Shown: positions 1 through 7,616 of the stretch, one piece after another
Layout: every line of letters begins with the position of its first letter
Numbering within the stretch: the stretch's first letter is position 1
Assembly (NCBI GenBank): GCA_027859005.1
Contig: JAQIBQ010000518.1
Location: 1 to 40,623, forward strand
Reading direction: 5' to 3'
DNA length: 40,623 nt
From: Prolixibacteraceae bacterium
Lineage (GTDB): Bacteria; Bacteroidota; Bacteroidia; Bacteroidales; Prolixibacteraceae
Notes under the pieces: model-generated
Told to the model about the DNA's origin: nothing
What the model saw: only the letters and a program-made list of their open reading frames with translations
Database searches by the model: none
Made by a program: the position numbers and the translations under genes

Positions 1-129
1 ACAGTTGAAGAAGCAGTTGTTGTTGAAGAAGTAGAAGAAACAGCTGAAGTAGTTGAAAATACTACTGAAGAAACTCCTGCTGTTGAAGAAGCTCCTGAAA
101 AGGGCGCTGATGACAAAAAAGAAGAGTAA
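1..129 (+). CDS. 3' end of an unidentified gene with an acidic C-terminal tail
   Basis: The first 42 codons are open in frame 1 and end at TAA (127-129); the start lies outside the window. The visible peptide is almost wholly Glu, Val, Ala and Thr with a terminal lysine/glutamate cluster (ending ADDKKEE), a low-complexity acidic tail with no recognisable fold. Bacteroidota ribosomal protein bS16 and a few other abundant proteins carry such alanine/glutamate-rich tails, so bS16 is one possibility, but nothing visible proves it. A strong palindromic terminator follows at once, consistent with a well-expressed gene. Confidence 0.6.
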   Translation, partial: TVEEAVVVEEVEETAEVVENTTEETPAVEEAPEKGADDKKEE

Positions 130-140
130 TTCATTACTAT

Positions 141-190
141 ACTTTACAAAAAAAAGGTTGACTATATAGTCAACCTTTTTTTTGTAAAGT
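141..190. terminator. Bidirectional intrinsic terminator, 50-bp perfect palindrome
   Basis: The 50 bases from ACTTTACAAA to TTTGTAAAGT are a perfect inverted repeat centred on GACTATATAGTC. The A8 and T8 runs give a U-tract on either strand. It lies between two convergent genes (the acidic-tail gene and the response regulator) and can terminate both. Confidence 0.88.
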
Positions 191-199
191 ATTTTTCTT

Positions 200-583
200 T
201 TATGACGCTGCTGAGGAATTCAAATAATTATTGATCCGTTCAATTAATGCTTTTGAATGAATAGGTTTCATAATATAATCATCCATCCCTGCTTCCAAAC
301 ATTTTAATTTTTGGTCTCTGAACATATTTGACGTTATTGCAAATATGGGAGTTCTATGTTCTTTCTCCATTTCACGTATCTGTTTTGTAGTTTCAATACC
401 ATCTAACTCTGGCATATGAATGTCCATTAAAATTAAATCGTATTTACTTTGTTTGAACTTATTAATTGCTGATAAACCATTACTGGCAAAATCAATTTCA
501 AAAAATCCGTCTAAACTATACTGTAATAATAGTTTATTACCCGAATTGTCATCAACAACAAGAATTTTACGCTTAACAGTCAT
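200..583 (-). CDS. Receiver-only response regulator (CheY-like)
   Basis: This 127-residue protein is a single REC domain with no output domain. It shows the acidic pair D11-D12, the phospho-acceptor D54 in LILMDIHMPELDG, the switch threonine T84 and the lysine K106 in IMKPI. The TSN-MF and AGMDDYIMKP signatures resemble receiver domains of hybrid histidine kinases more than chemotaxis CheY, so it may be a phosphorelay intermediate. No kinase is adjacent, so its partner is unknown. The start is an ATG. A -7-like element (TACTTTTG read on the minus strand, 628-635) lies about 45 bp upstream. It converges on the palindromic terminator. Confidence 0.88.
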   Translation of the reverse strand: MTVKRKILVVDDNSGNKLLLQYSLDGFFEIDFASNGLSAINKFKQSKYDLILMDIHMPELDGIETTKQIREMEKEHRTPIFAITSNMFRDQKLKCLEAGMDDYIMKPIHSKALIERINNYLNSSAAS

Positions 584-627
584 TAAGTGGTTTTATATTT
601 ATTATGATTTTAATTTACTCTCGAAAA

Positions 628-635
628 CAAAAGTA
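628..635 (-). promoter_or_regulatory. Candidate -7 element for the receiver protein gene
   Basis: Read on the minus strand this is TACTTTTG, matching the Bacteroidota -7 consensus TAnnTTTG. It would give a leader of roughly 40 nt. No clear -33 TTG is seen, so support is moderate. Confidence 0.4.
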
Positions 636-671
636 CAACCATTCTACTTAAATGTAAATAGCATAAAATGT

Positions 672-679
672 TAAATTTG
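672..679 (+). promoter_or_regulatory. Candidate -7 element for ettA
   Basis: TAAATTTG matches TAnnTTTG. Transcription would begin near 685, exactly where a 9-bp hairpin (685-708) starts, so the mRNA would carry a 5'-terminal stem-loop. No convincing -33 element is visible. Confidence 0.4.
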
Positions 680-684
680 AAGTT

Positions 685-708
685 TAAATCATCTTTCTTG
701 ATGATTTA
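685..708 (+). promoter_or_regulatory. Leader hairpin upstream of ettA
   Basis: TAAATCATC and GATGATTTA pair perfectly around the loop TTTCTT. There is no U-run after it, so it is not a terminator. It may stabilise the 5' end of the mRNA; its function is inferred only from position. Confidence 0.4.
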
Positions 709-752
709 TAAATGAAATTATTCTTATTCAGAAATAAAAACAAGACAAAAAC

Positions 753-2441
753 ATGAGTGACGATAAACAAATAATATTTTCGATGTGGAAGGTGAGTAAA
801 GTCTATCCACCTCAAAAACAAGTTATAAAAGACATTTCTCTATCATTCTTCTTAGGAGCAAAAATTGGTATAATCGGATTAAATGGTTCTGGTAAATCAA
901 CTTTGTTAAAGATTATTGCTGGTGTAGAGAAATCTTACCAAGGTGAAGTTGTTTTCTCTTCAGGTTATTCGGTCGGTTATTTAGAACAAGAACCTCAACT
1001 CGACGATTCTAAAACTGTTATTGATGTAGTTCGAGAAGGTGTTCAGGAAGTGATGGATATTCTTAAAGAATACGAAGAGATTAATAAAAGCTACGAGCTG
1101 CCTGAAGTATATGAAGATGCTGAAAAGATGGAAAAGATGATGAACCGTCAGGCAGATCTTCAAGAAAAGATAGATCAAACCGATGCATGGAACATTGATA
1201 ATAAGTTGGAGCGTGCCATGGATGCATTGCGTTGTCCTGATGGCGATGAAAAGATCTCAGTTCTTTCAGGAGGAGAACGTCGTAGAGTTGCTTTGTGCCG
1301 CTTGTTGCTGCAACAACCCGATATTTTGCTTTTAGATGAGCCAACCAACCATTTAGATGCCGAATCGGTTCAATGGCTTGAAATGCACCTACAACAATAT
1401 AAAGGGACTGTTATAAGTATAACACACGATAGGTACTTCTTAGATAATGTAGCTGGATGGATTTTAGAACTTGATCGTGGTGAAGGAATTCCTTGGAAAG
1501 GTAATTATTCTTCTTGGCTCGATCAGAAAACAAAACGCATGGCTCAAGAAGAAAAAGGGGTTTCGAAACGACGTAAAACATTGGAGCGAGAGTTGGAATG
1601 GGTGCGCATGAGTCCAAAAGCGCGTCATGCTAAATCGAAAGCTCGTCTAGGTGCATATGAATCATTAATGAATGAAGATGTTAAGGAACGTGAGCAGAAA
1701 TTAGAACTTTTCATCCCAAACGGACCTCGGTTAGGACAGCATGTGATTGAAGCAAATGGAGTTTCAAAGGCATACGGTGAGAAACTTCTTTTTGAGGATC
1801 TTGAATTTATACTCCCACCCAACGGTATTGTTGGTATTATAGGCCCTAACGGTGCTGGTAAAACAACTTTGTTCCGAATGATTATGGAAATGGTGAAAGC
1901 AGATAAAGGTACTTTCAGTGTGGGCGAAACAGTGGTGCTTGGCTATGCCGACCAATCACACACCGACATCGATCCAGAGAAAACAGTTTACCAAGTTATT
2001 ACTGGTGGACAAGATGAAATAATGGTGGCAGGACGTATGTTGAATGCACGTGCCTATGTGTCTAAATTCAACTTTGGTGGTGCCGATCAGGAGAAAAAAT
2101 GTGGTGTGCTTTCGGGGGGTGAGAGAAATCGCTTGCATTTAGCCTTAACTTTAAAAGCAGAAGCAAACGTATTGTTGCTCGATGAGCCGACTAACGACAT
2201 TGATGTAAATACCCTACGTGCATTAGAAGAAGGATTGGAAAATTTTGCTGGTTGTGCCGTTGTTATTTCTCACGACCGTTGGTTCCTCGACCGAGTTGCC
2301 ACTCATATTTTAGCTTTTGAAGGCGATTCTCAGGTGAAATTCTTTGAAGGTTCTTTCTCTGAATATGAGGAAAATAAAAAGAAACGATTGGGCGATTTAA
2401 CTCCTAAGAAGATAAAATATAAGAAACTGATAAAAGATTAG
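753..2441 (+). CDS. ettA: ABC-F ATPase, energy-dependent translational throttle EttA
   Basis: This 562-residue protein has two ABC nucleotide-binding domains and no membrane segment, the layout of ABC-F translation factors. Domain 1 has Walker A GLNGSGKST (42-50), signature LSGGERRRVA (about 170) and Walker B ILLLDEPTNHLD. Domain 2 has GPNGAGKTT (about 364), LSGGERNRLHLA (about 452) and LLLDEPTNDID. The inter-domain linker is rich in Arg and Lys, as expected for the P-site tRNA interaction motif. Length and the second signature agree with EttA (about 555 aa in E. coli) rather than Uup or antibiotic-resistance ABC-F proteins. Known family role: binds the ribosomal E site and gates the first elongation steps according to ATP/ADP. 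A hairpin without a U-tract follows the stop codon. Confidence 0.93.
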   Translation: MSDDKQIIFSMWKVSKVYPPQKQVIKDISLSFFLGAKIGIIGLNGSGKSTLLKIIAGVEKSYQGEVVFSSGYSVGYLEQEPQLDDSKTVIDVVREGVQEVMDILKEYEEINKSYELPEVYEDAEKMEKMMNRQADLQEKIDQTDAWNIDNKLERAMDALRCPDGDEKISVLSGGERRRVALCRLLLQQPDILLLDEPTNHLDAESVQWLEMHLQQYKGTVISITHDRYFLDNVAGWILELDRGEGIPWKGNYSSWLDQKTKRMAQEEKGVSKRRKTLERELEWVRMSPKARHAKSKARLGAYESLMNEDVKEREQKLELFIPNGPRLGQHVIEANGVSKAYGEKLLFEDLEFILPPNGIVGIIGPNGAGKTTLFRMIMEMVKADKGTFSVGETVVLGYADQSHTDIDPEKTVYQVITGGQDEIMVAGRMLNARAYVSKFNFGGADQEKKCGVLSGGERNRLHLALTLKAEANVLLLDEPTNDIDVNTLRALEEGLENFAGCAVVISHDRWFLDRVATHILAFEGDSQVKFFEGSFSEYEENKKKRLGDLTPKKIKYKKLIKD

Positions 2442-2448
2442 TGGAAAG

Positions 2449-2475
2449 GATTCCATCCATTAGGTGGATGGAATC
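2449..2475 (+). terminator. Hairpin just downstream of ettA
   Basis: GATTCCATCCA and TGGATGGAATC form an 11-bp perfect stem with a 5-nt loop, eight bases after the ettA stop. There is no T-run after it, so it may be a weak terminator or an mRNA 3'-end stabiliser. Its outer arm (AAAGGATTCCATC) recurs in the terminator at 13329-13373. Confidence 0.55.
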
Positions 2476-2521
2476 ACTAATCCTATCTATTGAATTCAAT
2501 GATCACATCCACGATAAAAAA

Positions 2522-2978
2522 ATGGCTTTGTATAATGGAGCCGATGTACGCAGAATAAATCATGCACTTAAAGTTTATGGATTTGCAAGTTGTGTTGCAC
2601 GCAGAGAAAACTGAAAGATGAAGAAATTATTGTAGTAGATTTAGCCTCAATATTGCACGATATTGGAATTAAAGAAGCCGAGCTTAAATACAATTCGTGT
2701 AATGGACATTATCAAGAGATTGAAGGACCTCCTGTTGCTCGGCCCTTACTTCCTGATGTGATCTGAAACCAGCGATTTTGGAAGGAGCTTGTTACTTGAT
2801 TGAGAACCATCATCCGTATCAAAAAATTGATGGATTGGACTTTCAGGTTTTGGTTGAAGCCGATTTTCTCGTAACTATATTTGAGAAGATCATAAGTGAA
2901 CATTCAATAAGAAATATTCGTGATACATATTTCAAAACAAACACTGGTGCACTTTTTCTTGAAAGTATGTATCTGTAA
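2522..2978 (+). pseudogene. HD-domain phosphohydrolase, broken by two frameshifts
   Basis: Three consecutive reading frames together encode one HD-superfamily protein of about 150 residues. Frame 1 (from ATG 2522) gives DVRRINHALKVYGFA and stops at TGA 2612. Frame 2 carries the metal-binding LASILHDIGIKEAE segment and EIEGPPVARPLL and stops at TGA 2764. Frame 3 carries the ENHHPYQKIDGLDFQVLVEADFL segment and ends at TAA 2978. These segments follow each other in the order expected for a single HD-domain enzyme, so the gene has been inactivated by small indels near 2605 and 2762. The ORF track shows only the last piece (2778-2978). Sequencing error is possible for one indel, less so for two. 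Confidence 0.82.
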
Positions 2979-3113
2979 TCCGATTCGAAGTAGGAATAGA
3001 TTATCTATCTCAGTAACTTTTTTAGGATCATTATTTCAAGGAAGAAAACTTCTCCTGATTTAGTTAATTATTTTTTTGTACTTTGATGGTTTTAATACCA
3101 AAGTATAATCGAT

Positions 3114-3950
3114 ATGAAACGTCTATTTCAATTTAGCCTATCTTTACTGATTTTATCTTTATTCATATTTGCTGGTTGTAACCCGTCTCAGAAAAAAACG
3201 GCCAAAAATAATACTAAAAAGCTAGAAGAAACCAATGCATTCAATCTGACAAGTGTAAAAGATGAAATAGTTGATCTGGTTGTTGAATTATCAAAATCGG
3301 AAGACATTGTGCCCATGTTGAACGAAGCAGGTGCTTCCTATATTTTTGATTTAACTGTGCCTCTCGAAAATGTTGAAAAGATGCTCACGCAAAGTCAAAT
3401 GAGTTTTTTCTGGGGAATGGTTGTTTTCGATATGTTTTATGCCAATGTGTACAAACGTGATGATGTGCTTTTATCGGTATCGGAGATGGAGTATAAGTTT
3501 AAAATGGATCTAGGACTTGAAAAAGAACTTGCAAAACTTGAGCGCTACAATAAACGGATTAAAACGAACGAAGGGAATCCAGATTCTATTAAAGCGATTA
3601 TTGATGAATCATCGGATGAGTGGTTTGCCGATATGTCGTCAAACCATCTCGATATACTGGTATATTCTTTTATCGGGAACAACGTTGAAGCCTTATATGT
3701 CTTAACGCAACTAACTTTATTGGCTAATAATAATGCTGAATTATTGACAATTATAAACGAGCAGAAAGGGCACATTTCCACACTTTTCTCATTGCTCGAA
3801 CTAGTTTCTCAAGATGAGAATATTGAACCGTATTTTGATGATCTTGAAAAGGTGGCCAAACTATTTGAGGAAAAAACGGTAATTACCGAAACCGAATTAG
3901 CCGAAATTACTCCACTGATTGAAACGGTTAGGAATAAGATGATGAACTAA
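3114..3950 (+). CDS. Lipoprotein of unknown function
   Basis: A 278-residue protein with a lipoprotein signal: MKRLFQF, a hydrophobic stretch and the lipobox IFAGC with C22 as the lipidated cysteine. The rest is largely helical and acidic, with leucine-rich segments after residue 150 and no motif I recognise. It would be periplasmic, anchored to the inner or outer membrane. The neighbours (HD pseudogene, lysA) do not suggest a function. ATG 3114 is the natural start because the signal peptide begins there. Conserved hypothetical. Confidence 0.8.
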   Translation: MKRLFQFSLSLLILSLFIFAGCNPSQKKTAKNNTKKLEETNAFNLTSVKDEIVDLVVELSKSEDIVPMLNEAGASYIFDLTVPLENVEKMLTQSQMSFFWGMVVFDMFYANVYKRDDVLLSVSEMEYKFKMDLGLEKELAKLERYNKRIKTNEGNPDSIKAIIDESSDEWFADMSSNHLDILVYSFIGNNVEALYVLTQLTLLANNNAELLTIINEQKGHISTLFSLLELVSQDENIEPYFDDLEKVAKLFEEKTVITETELAEITPLIETVRNKMMN

Positions 3951-4065
3951 ATAGTTATATCATTAATTTAAACGATACTATTCCTAAATGCCGAAATCGA
4001 ATAAGAGCAATTGTCCTGATTAGTTTTGACCTTGGAGTTAGTTTAATGAAATAAAACAATACCAA

Positions 4066-5226
4066 ATGATTCAACCAAAATACATCAACCACTTTAAAGC
4101 CCTTGAAACTCCTTTTTATTTTTACGATTTAGAATTGCTTCGAGAAACACTTCAAGCCGTGAAAGCCGAATCGTCTAAATATGGTTATCACGTGCATTAT
4201 GCTTTAAAAGCCAATAACGATGAAGCTGTTGTTAAAACTATTGCCAATGCAGGTTTTGGTGCTGATTGTGTTAGTGGCAATGAGGTGAAATATGTTAATG
4301 ATATTGGAATACCAGGAAAAATGATTGCTTTTGCTGGTGTGGGTAAAACCGATAAGGAAATAAAGGAAGCTTTAGAAATTGGGATCTTTAGTTTTAATTG
4401 TGAATCAATTCCTGAAATTGAAGCAATCAATGAGCTGGCAGGAGAGTTTGGAAAAGTGGCTCCTGTGGCCATTCGAATTAATCCGAATGTCGATGCCAAA
4501 ACTCACAAGTACATTACAACTGGTTTAAGCGATAACAAATTTGGAATTAATCACTGGGATTTCGACAAAGTGGGACGCGCTTTAAAATCATTACCAAATA
4601 TAAAACTCACTGGAATCCATTTTCATGTGGGTTCTCAAATAACTGATATTTCGGTTTTTGAAAAATTGAGTCTGAAGGTTAATAAAATTCAGGACTGGTT
4701 TTCGAATAATGGATTTGAATTAGAGCACATTAATTTGGGCGGTGGCTTAGGTATTGATTATAAAAACCCTCAAGAGAATATGATTCCTGATTTTAGTCGT
4801 TACTTTAAGGCAGTTCATGATAATATCATTCTAAAACCAAACCAACAATTGCATTTCGAATTGGGACGTTCATTGGTGGCTCAATGTGGTCATTTAGTAA
4901 CAAAAGTTATTTTTCTTAAGAAAGGTGTAGAAAAACAATTTTTGATTGTTGATGCTGGAATGAACGATTTAATCCGTCCGTCATTGTATCAGGCTTTACA
5001 CGAAATAAGTAGCTTAACTTCCAATAAGCAAGAAGAAAAGTACGATGTAGTTGGGCCTATTTGTGAATCGGCCGATGTGTTCCGTAAAGATATTATGTTG
5101 CCAGCAGTTGATCGTGGTGATCTAATTGCGATACACTCTGCTGGAGCTTATTGCCAAGTAATGGCTTCGACTTACAACATGCGCAATTTGATTAAATCAT
5201 TCAATAGTGATGAATTGAGTCGATAG
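4066..5226 (+). CDS. lysA: Diaminopimelate decarboxylase
   Basis: This 386-residue fold-type III PLP decarboxylase converts meso-diaminopimelate to L-lysine, the last step of lysine synthesis, in the cytoplasm. PLP would bind K48 in HYALKAN. The barrel shows the HFHVGSQ strand (about 190), the glycine-rich phosphate loop NLGGGLGIDY (about 225) and, in the C-terminal beta domain, the GPICESAD motif, whose cysteine and glutamate contact substrate across the dimer, followed by the AGAYCQVMAS tyrosine motif. Carboxynorspermidine and ornithine/arginine decarboxylases share the fold, but CESAD with AGAY fits LysA best. No other lysine genes are adjacent. ATG 4066 gives the normal N-terminus. Confidence 0.92.
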   Translation: MIQPKYINHFKALETPFYFYDLELLRETLQAVKAESSKYGYHVHYALKANNDEAVVKTIANAGFGADCVSGNEVKYVNDIGIPGKMIAFAGVGKTDKEIKEALEIGIFSFNCESIPEIEAINELAGEFGKVAPVAIRINPNVDAKTHKYITTGLSDNKFGINHWDFDKVGRALKSLPNIKLTGIHFHVGSQITDISVFEKLSLKVNKIQDWFSNNGFELEHINLGGGLGIDYKNPQENMIPDFSRYFKAVHDNIILKPNQQLHFELGRSLVAQCGHLVTKVIFLKKGVEKQFLIVDAGMNDLIRPSLYQALHEISSLTSNKQEEKYDVVGPICESADVFRKDIMLPAVDRGDLIAIHSAGAYCQVMASTYNMRNLIKSFNSDELSR

Positions 5227-5623
5227 TTTTTAAGCGTGAATTCGATCTAAGTATTTTAGTTAGCTTGTGATTTGCCTTCAACTAAATGATACTGTTTTTT
5301 TGATCATGAATCATTAAGTCAAATAGTCAATTGTGAAAATATAGATATAGTCTCAAAAAATGTCTTTTTCCCAATAACCAATTCTTCGTCAGTATATTTA
5401 TATCTGGTAAATTATAAATTAATGTCTGAATTACAGTCTTATACTATCTGTTGGTATATCGAACAAGCGTTAATTAAATTTATTCCTCAATCGATTGAGA
5501 AAAATAATATGCCATTTTTTATCTAGATGTTCATTTAATTTTACACCCAATAACTAAATTTTTCCTCTTCTTGTTTAATGTTTTTTCCTAATTTGCTTGT
5601 ATTGTAAAACAACAAAATTCAAC
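5227..5623. other. 397-bp intergenic region upstream of GH43
   Basis: AT-rich, with no credible ORF. It holds one notable signal, the 14-bp perfect palindrome CTCAATCGATTGAG (5486-5499, listed separately). No convincing TAnnTTTG promoter was found; CTAATTTGC at 5589 is a near match. There is no clear terminator after lysA. Confidence 0.6.
5486..5499. promoter_or_regulatory. Candidate LacI-family operator upstream of GH43
   Basis: CTCAATCGATTGAG is a perfect 14-bp palindrome whose core CAATCGATTG fits the general LacI-family operator pattern AAnCGnTT. It lies 125 bp before the GH43 ATG and shares the central CG and AA/TT half-site core with the stronger site in front of lacI (17729-17742). 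Binding by the local LacI protein is inferred. Confidence 0.5.
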
Positions 5624-7261
5624 ATGGGTAAAACATTTTTCTCTACAATTGCAATTGCAATTTTGTTTCTGTTCGCTTGTTCATCAAAAAGCAATTCAAT
5701 AAGTAAAACGATAATACCAGAAACATACGAAAATCCAATTCTTCGAGGTTTTTATCCCGACCCTTCGATATGTAAAGTAAACGATGATTACTACATGGTG
5801 AATTCATCCTTTGAATGGTTCCCTGGAGTTCCAATATTTCAGAGTAAAGATTTGGTGAATTGGAAACAAATTGGACACGTGCTTGATCGACCAGGTCAAT
5901 TGCAAATTACAGAAGGAATGGCTGCTTCAAGAGGTATTTTTGCACCTACTTTACGATACCACGAAGGGTTGTTTTACATGATAAGTACCTGTGTAGCGTG
6001 TAATGGTAATTTCTTTGTAACTGCTGAAAATCCTGCAGGACCATGGAGTGATCCTGTTTGGATTAATACTCCGGGTATTGATCCAACCTTCTTTTGGGAC
6101 GACGATGGAACGTGTTGGTATATTGGAGCACACAACATTTCTGGCAAGCGTGAATGGGATGGTCAAAATGGTGTATTTATTCAGCAATTCGATTTAGAAA
6201 AGAAAGAGCTTATTGGGGAACCTGTTCAAGCTACATTTGGTCATGCCACAAATGCAGTATGGGGCGAAGGTCCTCATGTGTATAAAATTGATGGACGCTA
6301 CCTACTAATGATTGCCGAAGGAGGTACAAGTTATGATCATGCAATCACTGTTTTCGAAAGTGATAAAATTAATGGGAAATATGTTCCTTCAACAATAAAT
6401 CCAGTATTAACACATCGACATTTGGGTCACAACTATCCAATATTTGCTGTAGGTCATTGTGATTTTGTTCAAACGCAAAACAACGAATGGTGGGCGGTTA
6501 TGTTAGCTGTTAGAACTTGTGATGGAATGAATTTATTAGGCCGTGAGACTTATCTCGTTCCAATGGAATTTGAAAACAGTTGGCCATTATTTAACCGTGG
6601 AGTTGGGAAAGTTCAGTTTGAAGAGCAACGTCCTAATCTACCATGGACACCAGTTGTGCAATATCCTGTTCGAGATGAATTTGAGAATGGCGAATTAGCG
6701 ATGAAGTGGGTGTTTTTGCGCACTCCTTATGAAAACTGGTACGAGATAGCAGATAGTAAAATTACAATCGATCTGCGTCCTCAAATGATGACTAAACTTG
6801 AACAACCATCATTAGTGGCTCAACGGATTACTGAATTTAATTTCGAAGCTTTTACGAAAGTAAATTTTAAAGCCAATGCTGATAACGAAGAAGCTGGGTT
6901 TGTTGCCATTTATAACAACATGCGCAATTTCCGATTGGTTAAAACATCTGTAAACGGTAAATCAATGGTTCAATTAATTCGAGTTAAAGTAGGTCAGGAA
7001 AAATTGGTAGCTACCAAGTCGGTGGATGAAGAAGAAATTGTACTTGGAGTAAAAGCCAATAATTTAAAATACCAGTTTTATTTTGGTAAAGATAAAGCAT
7101 CTTTAAAACCAATCGGCGATGTTCAGGACGCAACGGTTAATGCAAGCCAAAGTGGTATTGATTTTACAGGACCTATGGTTGGTTTTTATGCAAGTAGTAA
7201 CGGTCTTCAGTCAACAAATAAAGCCGTTTTTGATTGGTTTGAATACAATGATTTACGCTAA
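5624..7261 (+). CDS. GH43 family lipoprotein, beta-xylosidase/alpha-L-arabinofuranosidase type
   Basis: The track starts at a TTG (5597); ATG 5624 is preferred because it opens a lipoprotein signal (MGKTFFSTIA..FLFAC, cysteine 19). The mature protein is a five-bladed GH43 propeller (about 35-330) with the three expected acids: the base Asp in GFYPDPS, the modulator Asp in GIDPTFFWDDDG and the acid Glu in WGEGPHVYK. It is followed by a concanavalin-like beta-sandwich (about 345-545, ending AVFDWFEYND) of the kind found in beta-xylosidases. At 545 aa it fits two-domain GH43 xylosidases/arabinofuranosidases. It would act on xylo- or arabino-oligosaccharides at the membrane surface. First gene of the hemicellulose island; a palindromic operator candidate lies 125 bp upstream and a terminator follows. 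Confidence 0.9.
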   Translation: MGKTFFSTIAIAILFLFACSSKSNSISKTIIPETYENPILRGFYPDPSICKVNDDYYMVNSSFEWFPGVPIFQSKDLVNWKQIGHVLDRPGQLQITEGMAASRGIFAPTLRYHEGLFYMISTCVACNGNFFVTAENPAGPWSDPVWINTPGIDPTFFWDDDGTCWYIGAHNISGKREWDGQNGVFIQQFDLEKKELIGEPVQATFGHATNAVWGEGPHVYKIDGRYLLMIAEGGTSYDHAITVFESDKINGKYVPSTINPVLTHRHLGHNYPIFAVGHCDFVQTQNNEWWAVMLAVRTCDGMNLLGRETYLVPMEFENSWPLFNRGVGKVQFEEQRPNLPWTPVVQYPVRDEFENGELAMKWVFLRTPYENWYEIADSKITIDLRPQMMTKLEQPSLVAQRITEFNFEAFTKVNFKANADNEEAGFVAIYNNMRNFRLVKTSVNGKSMVQLIRVKVGQEKLVATKSVDEEEIVLGVKANNLKYQFYFGKDKASLKPIGDVQDATVNASQSGIDFTGPMVGFYASSNGLQSTNKAVFDWFEYNDLR

Positions 7262-7331
7262 TCTTGTTATTTGAGAATATGCAATTAATGATACTATTGT
7301 ATACAAATTGAACATGTTTGAATTACATATT

Positions 7332-7358
7332 AACCTTGGCTTTTGTCAGGGTTTTTTC
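7332..7358 (+). terminator. Intrinsic terminator after GH43
   Basis: AACCTTG and CAGGGTT form a 7-bp stem (one G-U pair) around GCTTTTGT, followed by TTTTCATTTTT. It separates GH43 from GH27, suggesting that GH27 has its own promoter. Confidence 0.6.
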
Positions 7359-7517
7359 ATTTTTGAATAGTATCGATCCATTTTTTAAATCTATTTGTAT
7401 CGATCCCAGTTTTACACTAAACAAAACTTGTCATTGTAATTCGTTTTAAATACTTAGTTGAATTAATAGATATGGCTTGCTTAAGTGCAACATTTACCCC
7501 TTTAATCAATAAAGAAT

Positions 7518-7530
7518 TGCAACGTTTGCA
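7518..7530. promoter_or_regulatory. Candidate LacI-family operator variant upstream of GH27
   Basis: TGCAACGTTTGCA has the same half-sites (TGCAA/TTGCA) as the operator in front of lacI but with a 3-bp instead of a 4-bp spacer. It is 87 bp before the GH27 ATG. Binding by the neighbouring LacI regulator is inferred; the odd spacing lowers confidence. Confidence 0.4.
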
Positions 7531-7616
7531 GGTTTGATAATACTATAATATTCCCAAATTTGTTTTATTATAATTTCAAAGTGAAACTATTATGAAATCA
7601 TTATAAAAAACAGAAG

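Larger units (their letters stand above)
7262..7616. other. 355-bp intergenic region upstream of GH27
   Basis: Contains the GH43 terminator, a 10-bp direct repeat GTATCGATCC (7370-7379 and 7397-7406, starts 27 bp apart) and an operator-like inverted repeat TGCAA-CGT-TTGCA (7518-7530). No coding sequence. No unambiguous -7 element is seen. Confidence 0.6.
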
